A stretch of 64,000 nucleotides of DNA, taken from Embiotoca jacksoni (lineage: Eukaryota; Chordata; Actinopteri; Embiotocidae). The translations under genes and the position numbers were made by a program. The stretch is from assembly GCA_022577435.1 (NCBI GenBank), contig JAKOON010000012.1:12358585-12422584 (forward strand). The letters run 5' to 3'. The notes beneath the pieces are model-generated. The model saw nothing but the letters and a program-made list of their open reading frames with translations, searched no databases and was not told where the DNA came from. Numbering within the stretch: position 1 is the first letter of the stretch; each line of letters opens with the position of its first letter. This document shows positions 46,006-59,080 of the stretch, in pieces.

Positions 46006-46941
46006 GTTCTCTCTCTCTCTTTTCTCTCACTCTCAAAGCCGTTCTCTCTCTCCCATCTCCCAGTTTAAAAATAGAAAAGCTCCTGATTTTTTCAAACAGA
46101 ATATATTTCCTTCAACAACCAGATGTAAATTTCAGTTCTCTGATTATTTGTCCAAAGTTGTTTTTTCAAAATGCATCTTTCGCTGAAATGCATATTTAAT
46201 AAAATCAAATAGAAGGAAAAGAGAAAGAGATATATTTTTTTCCATCTCTCAGTGAATGTAATAACAAGAGTAGAAGTAAAAACCTGCAGTACTATGTTTG
46301 AAACACTAGAGGGCGTTTAATTTGAAAATTAATACAGGATGTTATGGGATTTGGCTGAACAATTGTACAACTTCCCTCAGTCACTCACTCAATCAGTGAC
46401 GGACATGACCTTTTCCAGGCCTTGCCCCGCATGTGTTTGCAGTCTGGCCAAACATAGAGTTGCATTGAATGGTAATTAATTGTCTTTACACTTGTTTTTT
46501 TGTGTGAATTAAAGAAACTAAACAGAGTGTGTTCATTAGTGAGCTTTAATGTTGCTGGTAGGCAGATCGTGTCACCTTTGGACAGAACCAGGCGGTTTCT
46601 TTCTTTTTGCTTTGCTATTTAATCTATCCTCTCAACAAACTTTCACCAATAAAGTGAATGGAAAATACACCAAAATGTCTAACTTTTACTTTAAAGAAGA
46701 TTTTATTCCTTGAATTGCCTAATTACATTATTTAAATCATATCAATTCATCTTTAGATTAGATAAGATCTTTTTACAGCATTTAAATCATTTTTCATCAT
46801 TTAAATGTCCAAATATGAGAATCCAAATTTGTTTTAATCACATACTTGGGGCTGATTCACAGATACATGTTCAACACTCTTTGAATGACATTCAAATAGT
46901 TACATTTTCTGAAATAGTCAGTAAATCAGAAAAAAAGCATA

Positions 46942-47478
46942 TAATACACCCTTCCATCCACTAGAGGATACCAGTGTGTCAGAGTCACAATTTGCGTGAA
47001 AAGTAAACACACATATGACACAGGATGTCAAAAGGAGGTAATGTGACAGAGGACATATAACAAAGTACAAAGCGTGATAAAGTGAAGAGGTGTTGGGGGT
47101 GGTTGGATGGATCAATTTCTGACGGACGAGTTGCATTCAGGTCTGCAATAAAGCTTTTTAAGTAACATGAATTAGTTACTTTAAAAAAATGCACTACATA
47201 TCTTACTTTAAGTAACATTTGGTACGTAAGTAACGTACTATTACGTAGTTTAACCCAAATGATGCTAGTGATTTGTTTCCTAATCCTAACCAAGACATTT
47301 TAGTACAGAAACCTAATCAAACTACAACTGTGTCAAATCGAACTTAAACTACGATCTTTTCTGAAACCTAACCACATGGTTTTTGGTGCCTAAACCCAAG
47401 GAACCTTACTTTGCATGCATAGGTGAGGCATAACATGACACTAAAACAGTATCCTCTAGTAGACTGATGGGTGTATTA
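46942..47478. mobile_element. MITE-like element with 30-bp terminal inverted repeats
   Basis: The termini 46942-46971 and 47449-47478 are reverse complements at 26 of 30 positions, both starting TAATACACCC and ending ACTAGAGGATAC. The interior has further short inverted repeats (AAGTAAC...GTTACTT near 47160-47182). No transposase is present. TA at each outer end could be a Tc1/mariner-type duplication, but this is uncertain. Confidence 0.7.
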
Positions 47479-47981
47479 CACACTTTGGTTTGAAATAAGG
47501 TTGAAACAGTAATAAACAGCAGGTATTCAAATGATCAAATTTACCAAACCATGAGTGTAAACTAATGAACATGTACAAGTACCAATGTAAAACTGTTGCC
47601 ATCTGTTGTAACTGTTCATGATGACATGGTATGGAAAATATCGTAAAACATGTGGCACACAACGTGATACATTGCACTCCTGCAGCTGCAGAATATATTT
47701 TCAACTGAGCTAATAAAAATGTCATATGATAAAATCGCCAGAGAAAGAATATGTCATATAATTATCTCCCTAGGACACACTCCTGTGAAGCAGCTATCCC
47801 TTTTAAAGCCCCATTTGTCTTTTGATCCATTAGCAGAAACATCTGCAGTATCTGTCTATCTCTCCCAGCAGCTGTAGGACGGAGAGAAAGAGTCTGAGAT
47901 ACATTAAGACAGCCAGTTGGTCTGTTGAGTGTTTAAATGTGATGCCATCCATCCCCTGGACGCTCAAGCACACCCTCAGAC

Positions 47982-48006
47982 TGTGTGTGTGTGTGTGTGT
48001 GTGTGT
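47982..48006. repeat. (TG)n microsatellite
   Basis: 12 perfect units just left of a MITE-like element. Confidence 0.95.
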
Positions 48007-48101
48007 CTGACCTGGTTGTAATGGCCGGGATAGTGTATGTAATATGTGTATGTATCTGTGCATTTGCATTTGGTTAAACTTTACTTTACATATTTGCATA
48101 G

Positions 48102-48452
48102 CTATCCTTGTTAGGACATTGGGCTGACTTCCATTCATTGAGGACAACCTAACCCTAACCTTAACCCTTTTATGTATTACGACAACCTTAACCTAACCTA
48201 AAGTCACACCTTACCGCTAACCTTAACGAGAACGTCAGAAATAAGGTTTTGCCTCATTAAAACCTGGATTTGATCCTCATGAGGGCTACAGGTCTCGGCA
48301 AGAACGGCATTGTTTATACTGGAAAAGGTCCCACGTAGGTAACAAAAACTCGTACAGGGATATGCGTGCATGTATGATTTTGTTTTGGGTTTGTGCTTGT
48401 GTTAGGCTGTCCACGATGAATGGACGGTAATGCAATGTCCTAACAAGGATAG
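48102..48452. mobile_element. MITE-like element with perfect 20-bp terminal inverted repeats
   Basis: CTATCCTTGTTAGGACATTG at 48102-48121 is exactly repeated in reverse complement at 48433-48452. The interior carries AACCCTAACCTTAACCC-type repeats, a composition I recall from a short dispersed element common in teleosts and often next to CA/GT arrays, as here. It has no coding capacity. A clear target duplication was not found. Confidence 0.8.
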
Positions 48453-48464
48453 ATGTGCAAACTT

Positions 48465-48583
48465 GCGTGTGTGTGTATGTGTGTTAATGTGTATGTGTCT
48501 GTGTGTGTGTGTGTTTCTGTATGTATGTATGTGTGTTTGCGTACGTGTGTGTGTGTGTGCGTGTGCGTGCGTGTGTGTGTGTC
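48465..48583. repeat. imperfect (GT)n array
   Basis: GT-rich array with TATG, TCTG and CG variants, directly right of the MITE-like element. Confidence 0.9.
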
Positions 48584-50151
48584 AGACAAGGCAATCAGGC
48601 AGACAGACAGAGAGAAACAGCAAGTCAATCCAGATAGACCCAGTGTTCACTTATCACAAAGCAGAGGATAAGAAGATTATCTCAAAATCAAAGGTTGCCA
48701 GTATCTGAACTTGGATAAGTGGTATGGACAGGCACTCTCTCCTTCTGAATCTCTCAGTCTTTCAGGCTTTAATACTCCTCCTTCAATATTTGGCATACTT
48801 CATCTCTGTTTAACTTTCTCTTTTATTTTTTTTTATCCCGTCTCCTTGTCTCTTCACCCAGTCCTCTTGCTTTCCTTTCTTCTCTCCCTCTGTTCTGTCA
48901 CTTTTCAAAAATAATCACATCCAGAGACCCAAATTCTTTGAGCTGCAGTTCAGTTTTCTCCTCCTGAATTGAGTATTTCCTCCCCAATGAGGCTTTGTAA
49001 ATGCATCAAGTTCAAGTTTGTTCCACCTGTAAGTTTGTGGAGAGCTGAGAGGAACTGTATGACTATTTGTTGTTGTAAATTAATTAATTAAACAGTGTTA
49101 TAGATAAAAGGCAATCTGCGGAAAGAAAAACAAGACAGAACTGAGTAGAAATCAGAGACAGAATTTGCAAGTTATCAGCAAAGGAAAGTGATGAGACAGG
49201 AAAGGAATTCACTTACTCTCTGAAACAACATAGGCAGCGCAAAGCACTATCAACTCTGTATCTTCAGGAACAATAAAAACACAATGATAATAATAATTTA
49301 ATTTTGAGACAATTTATGAGCAATTCAGTCAGTGCAAACACAGAACTCTTTGAGCAGAATAGTGTACAATATATCTGACTTTGACACTTGAACCAAAGCT
49401 TTGCGTCAGTTTGATTCTCTTAATAGCTACCTATGAAAACAGCATTTAAAAAAAAATTAACTAATTGTTCTAATCTCCACTGATACTTCCACAACAACAT
49501 TATTTTGGCTATCAAATATCCATTTAGGGGCTTGATGTTTGTAGCTTGCTCCTTTGCAGAGGACCATTAGCAGTTACCAGCTTGCATACACAAACATTAC
49601 AATGGATTTCACGAGACACACTGTGTTCCATTCCACATACTATCATACCATTTAGTATCTCTCAATAGATGATATATGAAATGCAGTATGCCAAAAACAC
49701 CAGCATGCTGAGAGAGTCCGTGGTGCTAATCCTCCGCCTGGATGCAATTCGCAAAAGAAAGAAGAAGAGGCACTTGAAAAAAAAAGTGTAATGTTAAGTG
49801 TAGCACTCGTTCCGAATGACATAGTTTTTCCTTTTACTTTAAATGTCGCGACGGACAGGGCCAAGATCTTCAGACTTCAAGTCTCATTTTTATGACGGAG
49901 TATTATGCCCCAGTTGTATCCATACCAGCTCATGAAATCAATCAAAGCATGCTTTGACATGTTTGCGACAGTGAAAGAGCTCATGTATGGATTAGTTAAA
50001 GTACAGGCAGTACATTTCTTTAATTTTTGTATGCTATGTGTTTTCAAGCAAAATATTAGCTTTATTTGTTTTTTGACCATCACATGAATTAAGTCATGCC
50101 ACAGGGTTGACCCGTAGCTTTGAGGAACTTTATATGGGTGCTACTTAAATG

Positions 50152-50184
50152 TTCATTGGTGTAGCTTTGCGCCACACCAATGAA
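50152..50184. repeat. 11-bp inverted repeat with 11-nt spacer
   Basis: TTCATTGGTGT and ACACCAATGAA flank AGCTTTGCGCC. A TGAAGTAAACA word follows twice within about 25 bp. Confidence 0.9.
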
Positions 50185-50626
50185 GTAAACATTGCCGTGG
50201 TCTGAAGTAAACAGAGAGTGAGCCAACAGGGCTGCATTCTGAGCAAAAATGCAAGTACAATTTAATTTTCAGAAAGCTATCCCTATACCTTGCAGATGCT
50301 CCCGTGTTAGCATTCATGCATATTTTAATATTCTAGCAGATAGTATCTTTTTGTATTTCTATACATTGGAAGACCAAGGCACTTTTGGTCAGTTTATCTT
50401 TTAAAAATGCTCGTCTGAAAACAGCTGGTGAGGTGTTTAGGAGGCTCACAGCATGTGTACAGTATATTGAGCTTTTTATGTTCTGGTAATTAACTTACTG
50501 TGTAATGGAGTGTGAAATAAAATACGTCAATACAATCAAGCCAAAGTGAAATTTCCTTAGTGTGTATGTAAGTGTAAAATCCATGAAGCCATGATTGCCT
50601 CAATTTGCAGTCTTAGGTCTGTAACA

Positions 50627-50773
50627 AGACAGACTTGATGTTCTTCAGCCAGTACAATGATGGACCTGTGATTTAAGATGTAGTACAGCATTTTAGCTGT
50701 AGTGTGTGTGTTAGACAGACAAGATGTTCTACAGCCTTTACAATGACAGATCTGCGGTCGGAGTTTCACAGCT

Positions 50774-50790
<17 letters not shown>
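50627..50790 (+). repeat. degenerate tandem duplication, 86-bp offset
   Basis: AGACAGACTTGATGTTCTTC at 50627 and AGACAGACAAGATGTTCTAC at 50713 begin two diverged copies. Each continues AGCC..TACAATGA..GA.CTG.G and ends TAGNGTGTGTGTG, the second running into a long GT array. Confidence 0.8.

Positions 50791-50833
<43 letters not shown>
50776..50833. repeat. (GT)n microsatellite
   Basis: 29 perfect GT units. Confidence 0.98.
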
Positions 50834-50835
<2 letters not shown>

Positions 50836-51648
50836 ATGGATCAGCCCTGGGTTGACATGATGTCCAACAGGAGTGTAGTACAAGCTCCAAGAAACCATGT
50901 TGCTTCTGGTCTACATGCTCTGTGCATTTGCTCAGCTAACTAGGTTTTCTCTTGTGGTAAGCAACCAGCACTTTCCACCTTTGGGCAGCATGCTTTTCTC
51001 TCTGGAATCCCTCTTTCCTTCAGTCTTGTATTTGATACTCATCTGTCAGCTTTTGGATATATTTTAGTTTTAATGAATAACCTTTGACCTGTTTTCTGAC
51101 AATATGCAGATTAACTTGTCAATCATATTGGAATATAAGACATGAATAACTATAATCTCGAAAACAACCGCAGATTTTGAATCACTCCTCTCTGACACAC
51201 TCTTAACAAAAACTGAACATCGCCACAGTGCTATGAAATTATTCGACTATTTGTATGGTTTGCTCTTTCCATTACGCCTACACTCATCACATTAGCTTAA
51301 GGTAAAGGCATTTAATTAACCTTTAATTTTACTACATTCATATTGATATGCTACTTTTTAAAATGCACCTTTATCTCTATAATTTATACTTTTGATACTG
51401 CAGATAAAATAACTGCATTCCTCCCAGCAACTTTGGAGTGCATGTGTTTTAATTGCTTCTTATAGGTTTTGGGGGTAATTGGGGAAAAAAATGCTGTTAT
51501 TTCCCTGTACTGACCTGCTACAGCTGCCTGCCATCGCAAATCAAATCCCCACAGAAAAGCTCACTCTCTTTTCCTCCTCAATTTACTTTGTCTGCAAGGG
51601 CTGTAGAGTCCCAGCAGAACATGACTACCGTGCACACAACTCTCTCTC

Positions 51649-51659
51649 ACACACACACA

Positions 51660-51703
<44 letters not shown>
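51649..51703. repeat. (AC)n microsatellite
   Basis: About 27 units with one AA interruption near 51661. Confidence 0.97.
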
Positions 51704-51708
<5 letters not shown>

Positions 51709-51959
51709 CTATTATAAAATGGCAATTTATATTTCATATGTTCCTGTTTGAATCTGTTTGGACCACGCAGTTACAAATGGAGGCGACGTGGTTAAAGTAT
51801 TTATGCTATGCAACCCAACAGTCTATCTATTAGTAATACAGGGAGAGTGAAGGGAAACATATTCTTTGTCTTATATCCCATTTGTTGTCAGGATGGATTC
51901 ACTCATTCAGCAAGATGCCATACGGGGATAACAAGGGGATCATCAGGGGCAGGGAGGAA

Positions 51960-51961
<2 letters not shown>

Positions 51962-52043
<82 letters not shown>
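51962..52043. repeat. (GT)n microsatellite
   Basis: About 41 uninterrupted GT units, the longest dinucleotide array in the window. Confidence 0.98.
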
Positions 52044-52051
<8 letters not shown>

Positions 52052-54050
52052 CTTACTCCCTGTTTTTTGTGGGGAGAACTTTACTTGTATATGTGAGTGT
52101 TACTTGGGTGGAGGCAGGGACTGAAGGGAAATGTATGTAATTGTGCTGTAATTACATGTTTTTGCTGTATGTTTCACTGTGTTCTTTATATTTTCTTTTA
52201 TGCCTACCTGTCTAATATTTAGATATGGTACAGGAGTTACTAACGTAACAGTAAGTCATGTATTATTTCAACAAGTATTTGTTTGTCATTATTTATATAT
52301 GTTATTTGATGTGTCAATCATTGTTTCAGTTAAGGCAAAAATAAAATGTTTGCAGTTTAATTTTTGTAACTGCTCTGCAGACCATTTAGTTCATGACACA
52401 TGGCTAAAACTCCTAGAAACTGTGGTATACACTGCAAAAAAATCCAACAAACTTAAAGTACTTGAAATACTGCACAATAACTTGGGGACTACCCCAGTGT
52501 CCACATTGACAATAATTAAAACGAATAAATACACTAAATCCCATCTGGCTCCCGTGTTATACCCGGTAGTGAAAGAAGATTCCACAGTTCTGATAGTGAC
52601 CACATTACCCTTCAGTCAACTTTAATAACAAAGTCCTAACTTTTGAGATGAGATACTTGGGGACCCTGTTATTCTTGCAAAGATGCAAACTCACACTTGT
52701 ATCGTAGGTATTCCGGTAACATCGGATCTATTTGTTGAATCACTTTAGAAAACAGACAAACTAACATAACCACAGTGGAAGTAGTCAGGCTAACATCATG
52801 TAAACAAGAGGAACTGGATGCCGCATTAGGCTAAATGACAGTTAAATCTAAGGCATGCAGTGCTGGTAGCGATATGCCAAAAAGTCGACAGCAAAACAAA
52901 AGGAGAGATGTTTACAATAGTGTGACAATGAACTATGCCAGGGAGAAAGGTAAGAATTAATAGCTACAAAATGAAATCTTGCTTAGGATGCATGTTTACC
53001 TCTGGTTAAATGCATATTAGATGACTGGGTGGAAGTTCAAAATAAAAACAAATAAAATTTCAAAGCCAGGGTGAAGTGCACAGGGGCATATTGTAATCAC
53101 AACATGCTGAAACATAAGTTAAAAGTCTTTCAGAATTTATATAACATGGAAGTGACATTATTTTGCATGTAAGTGAAGAGGAGAATTTGCATGAGATATG
53201 AATTACTCATAAGGGCACAACATAAGTTTTTTAGTACTGTAGGCACCAATCAAAATTAATTATTTCTATTGTTAATTTTTTATTGTCTCAACACACAACT
53301 GAGAAAGTGCATTAGTCACTTAGCATCTATTTAATTTTTCATGGCAAGCTGCTTGGCAGAACAAAATATGGTCACCAAAGAGAAAACAACAAAATGGAAC
53401 CACATGATGCAACGACATACAGATAGATGTCACACAAAACCAGAGGACCATATTGGCACAAAGTGCAAGAATCCAGTACTTATGTGAGTTTTTAACTCAG
53501 CTGTGTTAGATTCGTTTTATAACGAATTAAAATAGAACTTAGAGGAGGGTAAATTTCAGATTTGTCTGATTGGGATGATTCTTTTTGGAACTTCTCTGGA
53601 AAACTGTCACTGTCACCTTATTTTATTACAGCTGACTGCCTTGAAAAGTAGCAGTATCCTGTGTAATGTTCCAGATAAGAATGCAAAAACCTAGTTTTAT
53701 CATTTACATGTCAAGTTTAGATTATATTAGTTTTAAATTAGTTTTATAAGCATATCCTGCATTCTTCAAGTGCTTAGAAATTTTGAAATCTTGCGACATA
53801 TATACCCTCTCCCTGCAACATTTTCCTCTCTTCCCTCAGCAGTATCAGGAGGGTTACAGGCCCCACAGTAAAGGCCTTTTTGATTTGATCAAACCTTTCT
53901 TAATTTTTTTCCACAATATTACCAGGCTAACAATGCGTGATAGGCACCATGCATATTAAAGACATTTGTTTTAGTGTCAAGCCATGATGATGATTTTTCT
54001 GAAAATATGCTCAATTAGCTATCAATTCTTTACCTCTGTGGAATCAGCAT
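52044..54050. other. gene-free AT-rich stretch
   Basis: AT-rich DNA with no element, repeat array or exon that I recognise. The longest frame (52179-52625, plus) shows no protein similarity. Confidence 0.5.
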
Positions 54051-54059
54051 TCTTTATGG

Positions 54060-54300
54060 AGGTGGGGGAGCTGGGTGCCAGGTTATAACAGTTTGGTTCC
54101 AGAGGAACTGAAGGTTTTCAATCTGATCAATAATACAGGCCTTAATGAGGCACAACCGACCCCCAGCTGTGAAGATTTCATCCAAAATTCATTAATTCCC
54201 TGTTTTATTAATCTGGAACCACAAGCTGAGATGTTCAAAGCTGCAGGTCGGCCAGAGCCTGTGGTGCAGGGAAAGAGGGCAAATAAGTGAGAGGAGGAGA
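54060..54300. promoter_or_regulatory. candidate conserved non-coding element
   Basis: Unique sequence with clustered homeodomain words (CCTTAATGAGGC, TTCATTAATTCCC, TTTATTAATCTGG) and balanced base composition. Confidence 0.3.
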
Positions 54301-57300
54301 CCGAGGAATTATATATGCATGTTTGCCAACGCTTCATCAGGAGCCCCTACCATCCCTATCTTCAAAGTTATCGGGAAAGTCACTAAACTCTAAAGAACTG
54401 TAATCAACCACACACAATGTTGCCTTACAGCTTCTTCTCCATTGCTGCGTGGAGGATGGAAAGGTAAAATACATTCTTTAACATTCTAGCTGTCTAAGTG
54501 TAATAAAGTTCATTTCACATCAAAAAGGTGTTAGAAGTGGAAGTGAAACACCCTCCCTTTGTGCACGTGACATGAGCTCAAACTCAAGTTGTCTACAGTA
54601 GCACACACTCCGGTGGTACAATAACAGGAACACTGAATGAAATCCATATAATAGCAATATAAAAAATTCAACAAATAGAAAGCAGTAATTTTTAATGCTG
54701 TATTGTAGCCTCCTCACTAGTGGGTCATATATATATTCATAATTTTTTTTCTTCATTTGTATGTTGAGGAAAAACAACCCACCCATGCACATACATAGAC
54801 ACACTCACAGTTTTGATGTATATTTCCATTCATTTACCCGGCATGGTTGCGGGATGCCGGGAAGATCACGGGACGTCATGTTTTTAAACTGACAGGGTTT
54901 TTTAAGGTACTTGTCAATCTGGGACGACTAAGCAGAAAAGCTGCTACCCTACTCTGTGTGGAAGGGGGGAAAGTAGGGAGGGGATGGGGGAGGCATAGAA
55001 GGGAGAGAGCCAAGTGAAAGAATAAGGGAAATCAACGATGGGATGATGGCGAGAAGAGGATATGGGAGAAGCAGCGGTTATGGAAGAAGACAGGGATGTA
55101 AAGAGAGAAAAAGAGAAAAAAAAAGAAAGCAAAGATGGATAGAAAGGTGGAAGCAAAGAAAACGGCCTGAAAATGAAGGGAATGTGATGAAATTCTGCAA
55201 TAAATATAAGCTGAAAAAAAATGGGAAGCGGTAGTATGAAAGTTTGAGTTATTTTTATCTGGCTATTCCAGAGAGCGACACAGCAAAATTCGTCCAGACG
55301 ACTCACGCAATATGTGGTTCTGAATGCTTGGTATAATATGGTATGCTAATGTGGTATGATTTTGGCCTCATCTCTCAAAGGTCAGCACTGTCAATACAGC
55401 ATTGCAAATTTGTGTGTCCACTGATAGCAGTTATTCCAATAAAATTAACATATTTTGGTTCACAGAATTCTGCTGTTATAAAAGCCAGTCTAATTCAATG
55501 TTGGGTTTTATTGGAAATTAAATGTGTTACCTGCTTTATGACTACACCGAAGGGGTCAGGCTTCAGCTCCCTCTGAACAAGCTTTATTTTCAGAAATCTG
55601 ATATTTCTTTATATCTTTGAAATGACAAAGTGTGTGTTGTATACGTATTCCAAGATGTCTGGTATTTTAAATCCATTCATTTGAATCTAGTAAAGGTCAG
55701 GCCCTGTGCTCTTTGAACAGATCTTTTTTAAGTACATCCTTCTCCATGCTCCGGGACCTCCCATGGCTGCCCTCGCCTCCATTTGCATTCATTTTCATGA
55801 TTGCTCCATGCCTGTCTCTCTCTCCCCGCTTCACCCTCCTATTACCTGCCTGTCCACTTGGTTTTGCGTCAGTCTACAGACAGAATTCACCATATTCGCC
55901 TCCTTTTCAAAACCACAGGCATGGTTGAGGGGAGCTGTAGTTGAAATCGTTCAAGTGTGCTCATTCACTTTTTTTAGGGGCTTGTCATTTCACAATTCTA
56001 CCTTTTCCAACGCTGCTGTCGGATAGAAGGGGGATTAATAGGCATCACCTCAGTGCTCCTGAAATCTGATTTTTTATTTCTTTGCCTTTGAAATTATTAA
56101 TAAAAATTCAATTTTCTGCTGAATATATGTATTTTAAAAGACCTTTCCTAACTGACAGCATATCCGTGACATTCAACAATCAAGGCAATGAAATATCTAC
56201 ACAGGTGAGAACCACACACATTTTTTGCTCTTCATACACCAACTTCTTCTTAAACCAGATGATATTAAATAGAACGAATAGCCTCGTAAAGAAAGCTGGA
56301 AAACTGTTCACAACATAGATAAAATTCAACACGCTCTTTTGAGTAACACACCTGTGCAATACAGAACATATGATCCCATTCATCATGGGTGAAGACATTT
56401 CCTTTTCCTAAAATAAATAAGTATTTGCAGTGTAGTTTCAAACATAGTTTTGAAACCCGGAACTACAGCAACGCCAGCCACACTGAGGCTGTACTTATTG
56501 GTTCAACAGTGTCAATGCCATCGTTAACAATGCATGGATCAACATCACTAACGAGCGGATGTTTTGCTGGTATAATGTCAAATTCTTAATATCTTTGTGT
56601 AGCCGGGTGCAATTTAAGAGTATATTCCACAGAGCACAGACTATATTCAAGGTTCTTTGTATTGACTGGTCTCAGAATATGAGGGTTGCGTTAAATTGAT
56701 GTGGACTTTTCAAATATATTATTTATCAAGAATTACAGTATTAGGCAAACTAGAGGTGCCTGAGCACATATTAATCGCTAAAACAAGCCGATACTTCGGC
56801 CTGAGAGGGCACAGTGTCATCTACTGGCTTTAGTGTGAACATTGTATTTTCCACTAGGCCACATTTAACCTGTTAGCTTGATACTCTTTGCTAAGGCTGT
56901 TAAGGCTAAAGCCAAGCTAAAGACAGTCATGCTATTTGTTTTGCAAGTATTTGGTCATATATTAAAGTATTTGCCAGATTGATATTTTGACCAGATGGTG
57001 GCACGACAGGCAAAGTCATGTGGATCGTCAAAGTGGCTAATATGCAAACAAAAAGCTAACTTTGTAAATCTTACCAATAGTCAATATTTCTCTTTGGATT
57101 AAAGAACCATGCTACAAGCACGACAAAACATGCACGCACTGAAAGTTACTTTTCCAAAAGAGACATACATCTAGATTGTCTTCCCTCAGTTTCTTTTTAA
57201 ATGTCAGATCAACATCTATCAAAACATTTACTCCTTTAGGTTCTCCTGTATGACAGTTTAAGTTCATGAATATATATTGCTGCATGTGAAGAACCAGGAG

Positions 57301-59080
57301 TGATAGAACAGAGTTTAGCGTTGATTGTATTTTAGACCAAGGTCAGACTTCGGTCAGATCTGACTCACAGTCATACCTTGCTCTCAATCCAGCCACTCCA
57401 GAGCCAAGGCGAGGGAATACATGAATGGTATCTAAAATTAAAGCATGCAGCAAGTTAACGGGTCATTCAGACACCGATATATTCAAAAGTTATGTATTCA
57501 AGCATGCATACCCGTGTTTTTATTACTGTACTTGTTAAGGTCTTACACTTGAAAACAATCTGAACTGACCCTTTTGCCTTCCTTCGCACAAACCTCACTG
57601 GAACCATGTACTCACTTTGTGCCAGTTGATAGGTTCCCTGACATGAAAGTATAAGTGTCTAAAATAAAATAAAATAAAACCATTGTCTCTCCTCTACCGC
57701 TCTTAAGTACAGAAAAGGTAAATTCCTTCAGTGTAAAGACCTCATTTCAACCACCAGGGTTACATCCCTGCCTCTGTCTTCTAAAGACAACATTTAAATT
57801 TTTTAAACCTACACGTCCTAACCAATTTAACTCTAGCTGATCATTCTACAAAACCATATGGTGCAATAAAAAATGCATCGCAACCACGTTTTTAATGGTT
57901 AAGATGGAGATACAGAAAGAAAATGTATCTTGTTTTAATGTGTAATGAAGAGAACAGATTTTTATTCTAAGAAAACTTCTGAAATTTTATCAAAATTAAC
58001 AAAGATGTCAAGGAACATGTCTGGGTGGTCTTTGTGAACAGGGAGGCCTGTCAGTTAAACATCTATGCTTCAAACTGCCCCTGACCCACCTCCTTTTTCC
58101 CTTTGAACATAACTGAAATGTAGTCCTGTTATTTTGTACCAGTTATTTGCTTCACGTTATTCAGTGCCTTTCAGACTGACACATAAGGATTTTTTTAATC
58201 TGATGCCACTATCAACAGGATGATGCTTAAGTGTCAAACTAAAATATTTTCTGACCTTATACCCCTCCTGGTTAAGGTTAATGTGGATCTACGTATAACA
58301 TCAACTAAGATCATGCCATGGTTACTATGGCATCACTTGGTTATGGTCAGGAGTCTTCGTTTAAGGCACAATTACGTTTTAACTCCAAAAAGGTATTGCA
58401 GGTTTAAAGTTAAAAAAAAGTTTTTCCCATTTTTGAAGTTGGTGTTGCATGTACATGATTGCTGTAGACCCACGTTACCACTCAATACTGACACCACCTT
58501 ACTTCAGTAACTTATAAACAATCAAAGAGCAGATTTAAAGTTTGGCTTATTCAGAACTGTGCTTGAAGTCAGCTAATAGAGGGACATGTGCTGTATAAAT
58601 TCTGACAGGAAAGAAAAACTGTTAAGTTTAGTTAACTGACATATATAATTAAATTTAAATGCAATCAAATTCAAAAACTGAACAACCTACGATAGACATA
58701 TTTCATGAAAACAACTTCATCCTAGATGTTATCCTGTGTATGCTGACTGTTGTCATTCATGTCCTACTCCAAGAACATCTCTCAGTCTCAGTCAACCACA
58801 CACTCATGCATGCACAGGTGAACACATAAGTACCTGTGTATCTCAGTCTCTTTTGCATTGTGTCTCTCCTTATCGCCGGCTTTCTAACAAATAAGGGGAC
58901 AACAAGCAGAAAAGTGTGCCGGACATACGAACGCATCCACACACATGCCTTCACCCAGCCACCCCTGCCGCAGCATCTCTGCACCGCAAACAAGCGTGCG
59001 GTTGTTATCGCTCTCCGCCATGCTCGCTGAGGGAAGTTTAAGCTGATTCGGTGACAACCCAAACTGAGCCACCCCGGCAT
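54300..59080. other. gene-free stretch
   Basis: Mixed AT-rich and purine-rich sequence (GA-rich 54960-55180), with an (AAAAT)n patch at 57660-57680. Part of 55690-56060 has low-repeat texture. No exon was recognised. Confidence 0.5.

Noticed and set aside
48130..48230. AACCCTAACC words as interstitial telomere repeat
   Set aside because: The units are irregular (TAACCT/TTAACC) and lie wholly inside the inverted-repeat element at 48102-48452, which explains them.
52179..52625. 148-codon plus-strand frame
   Set aside because: AT-rich, no recognisable domain, no flanking gene structure.
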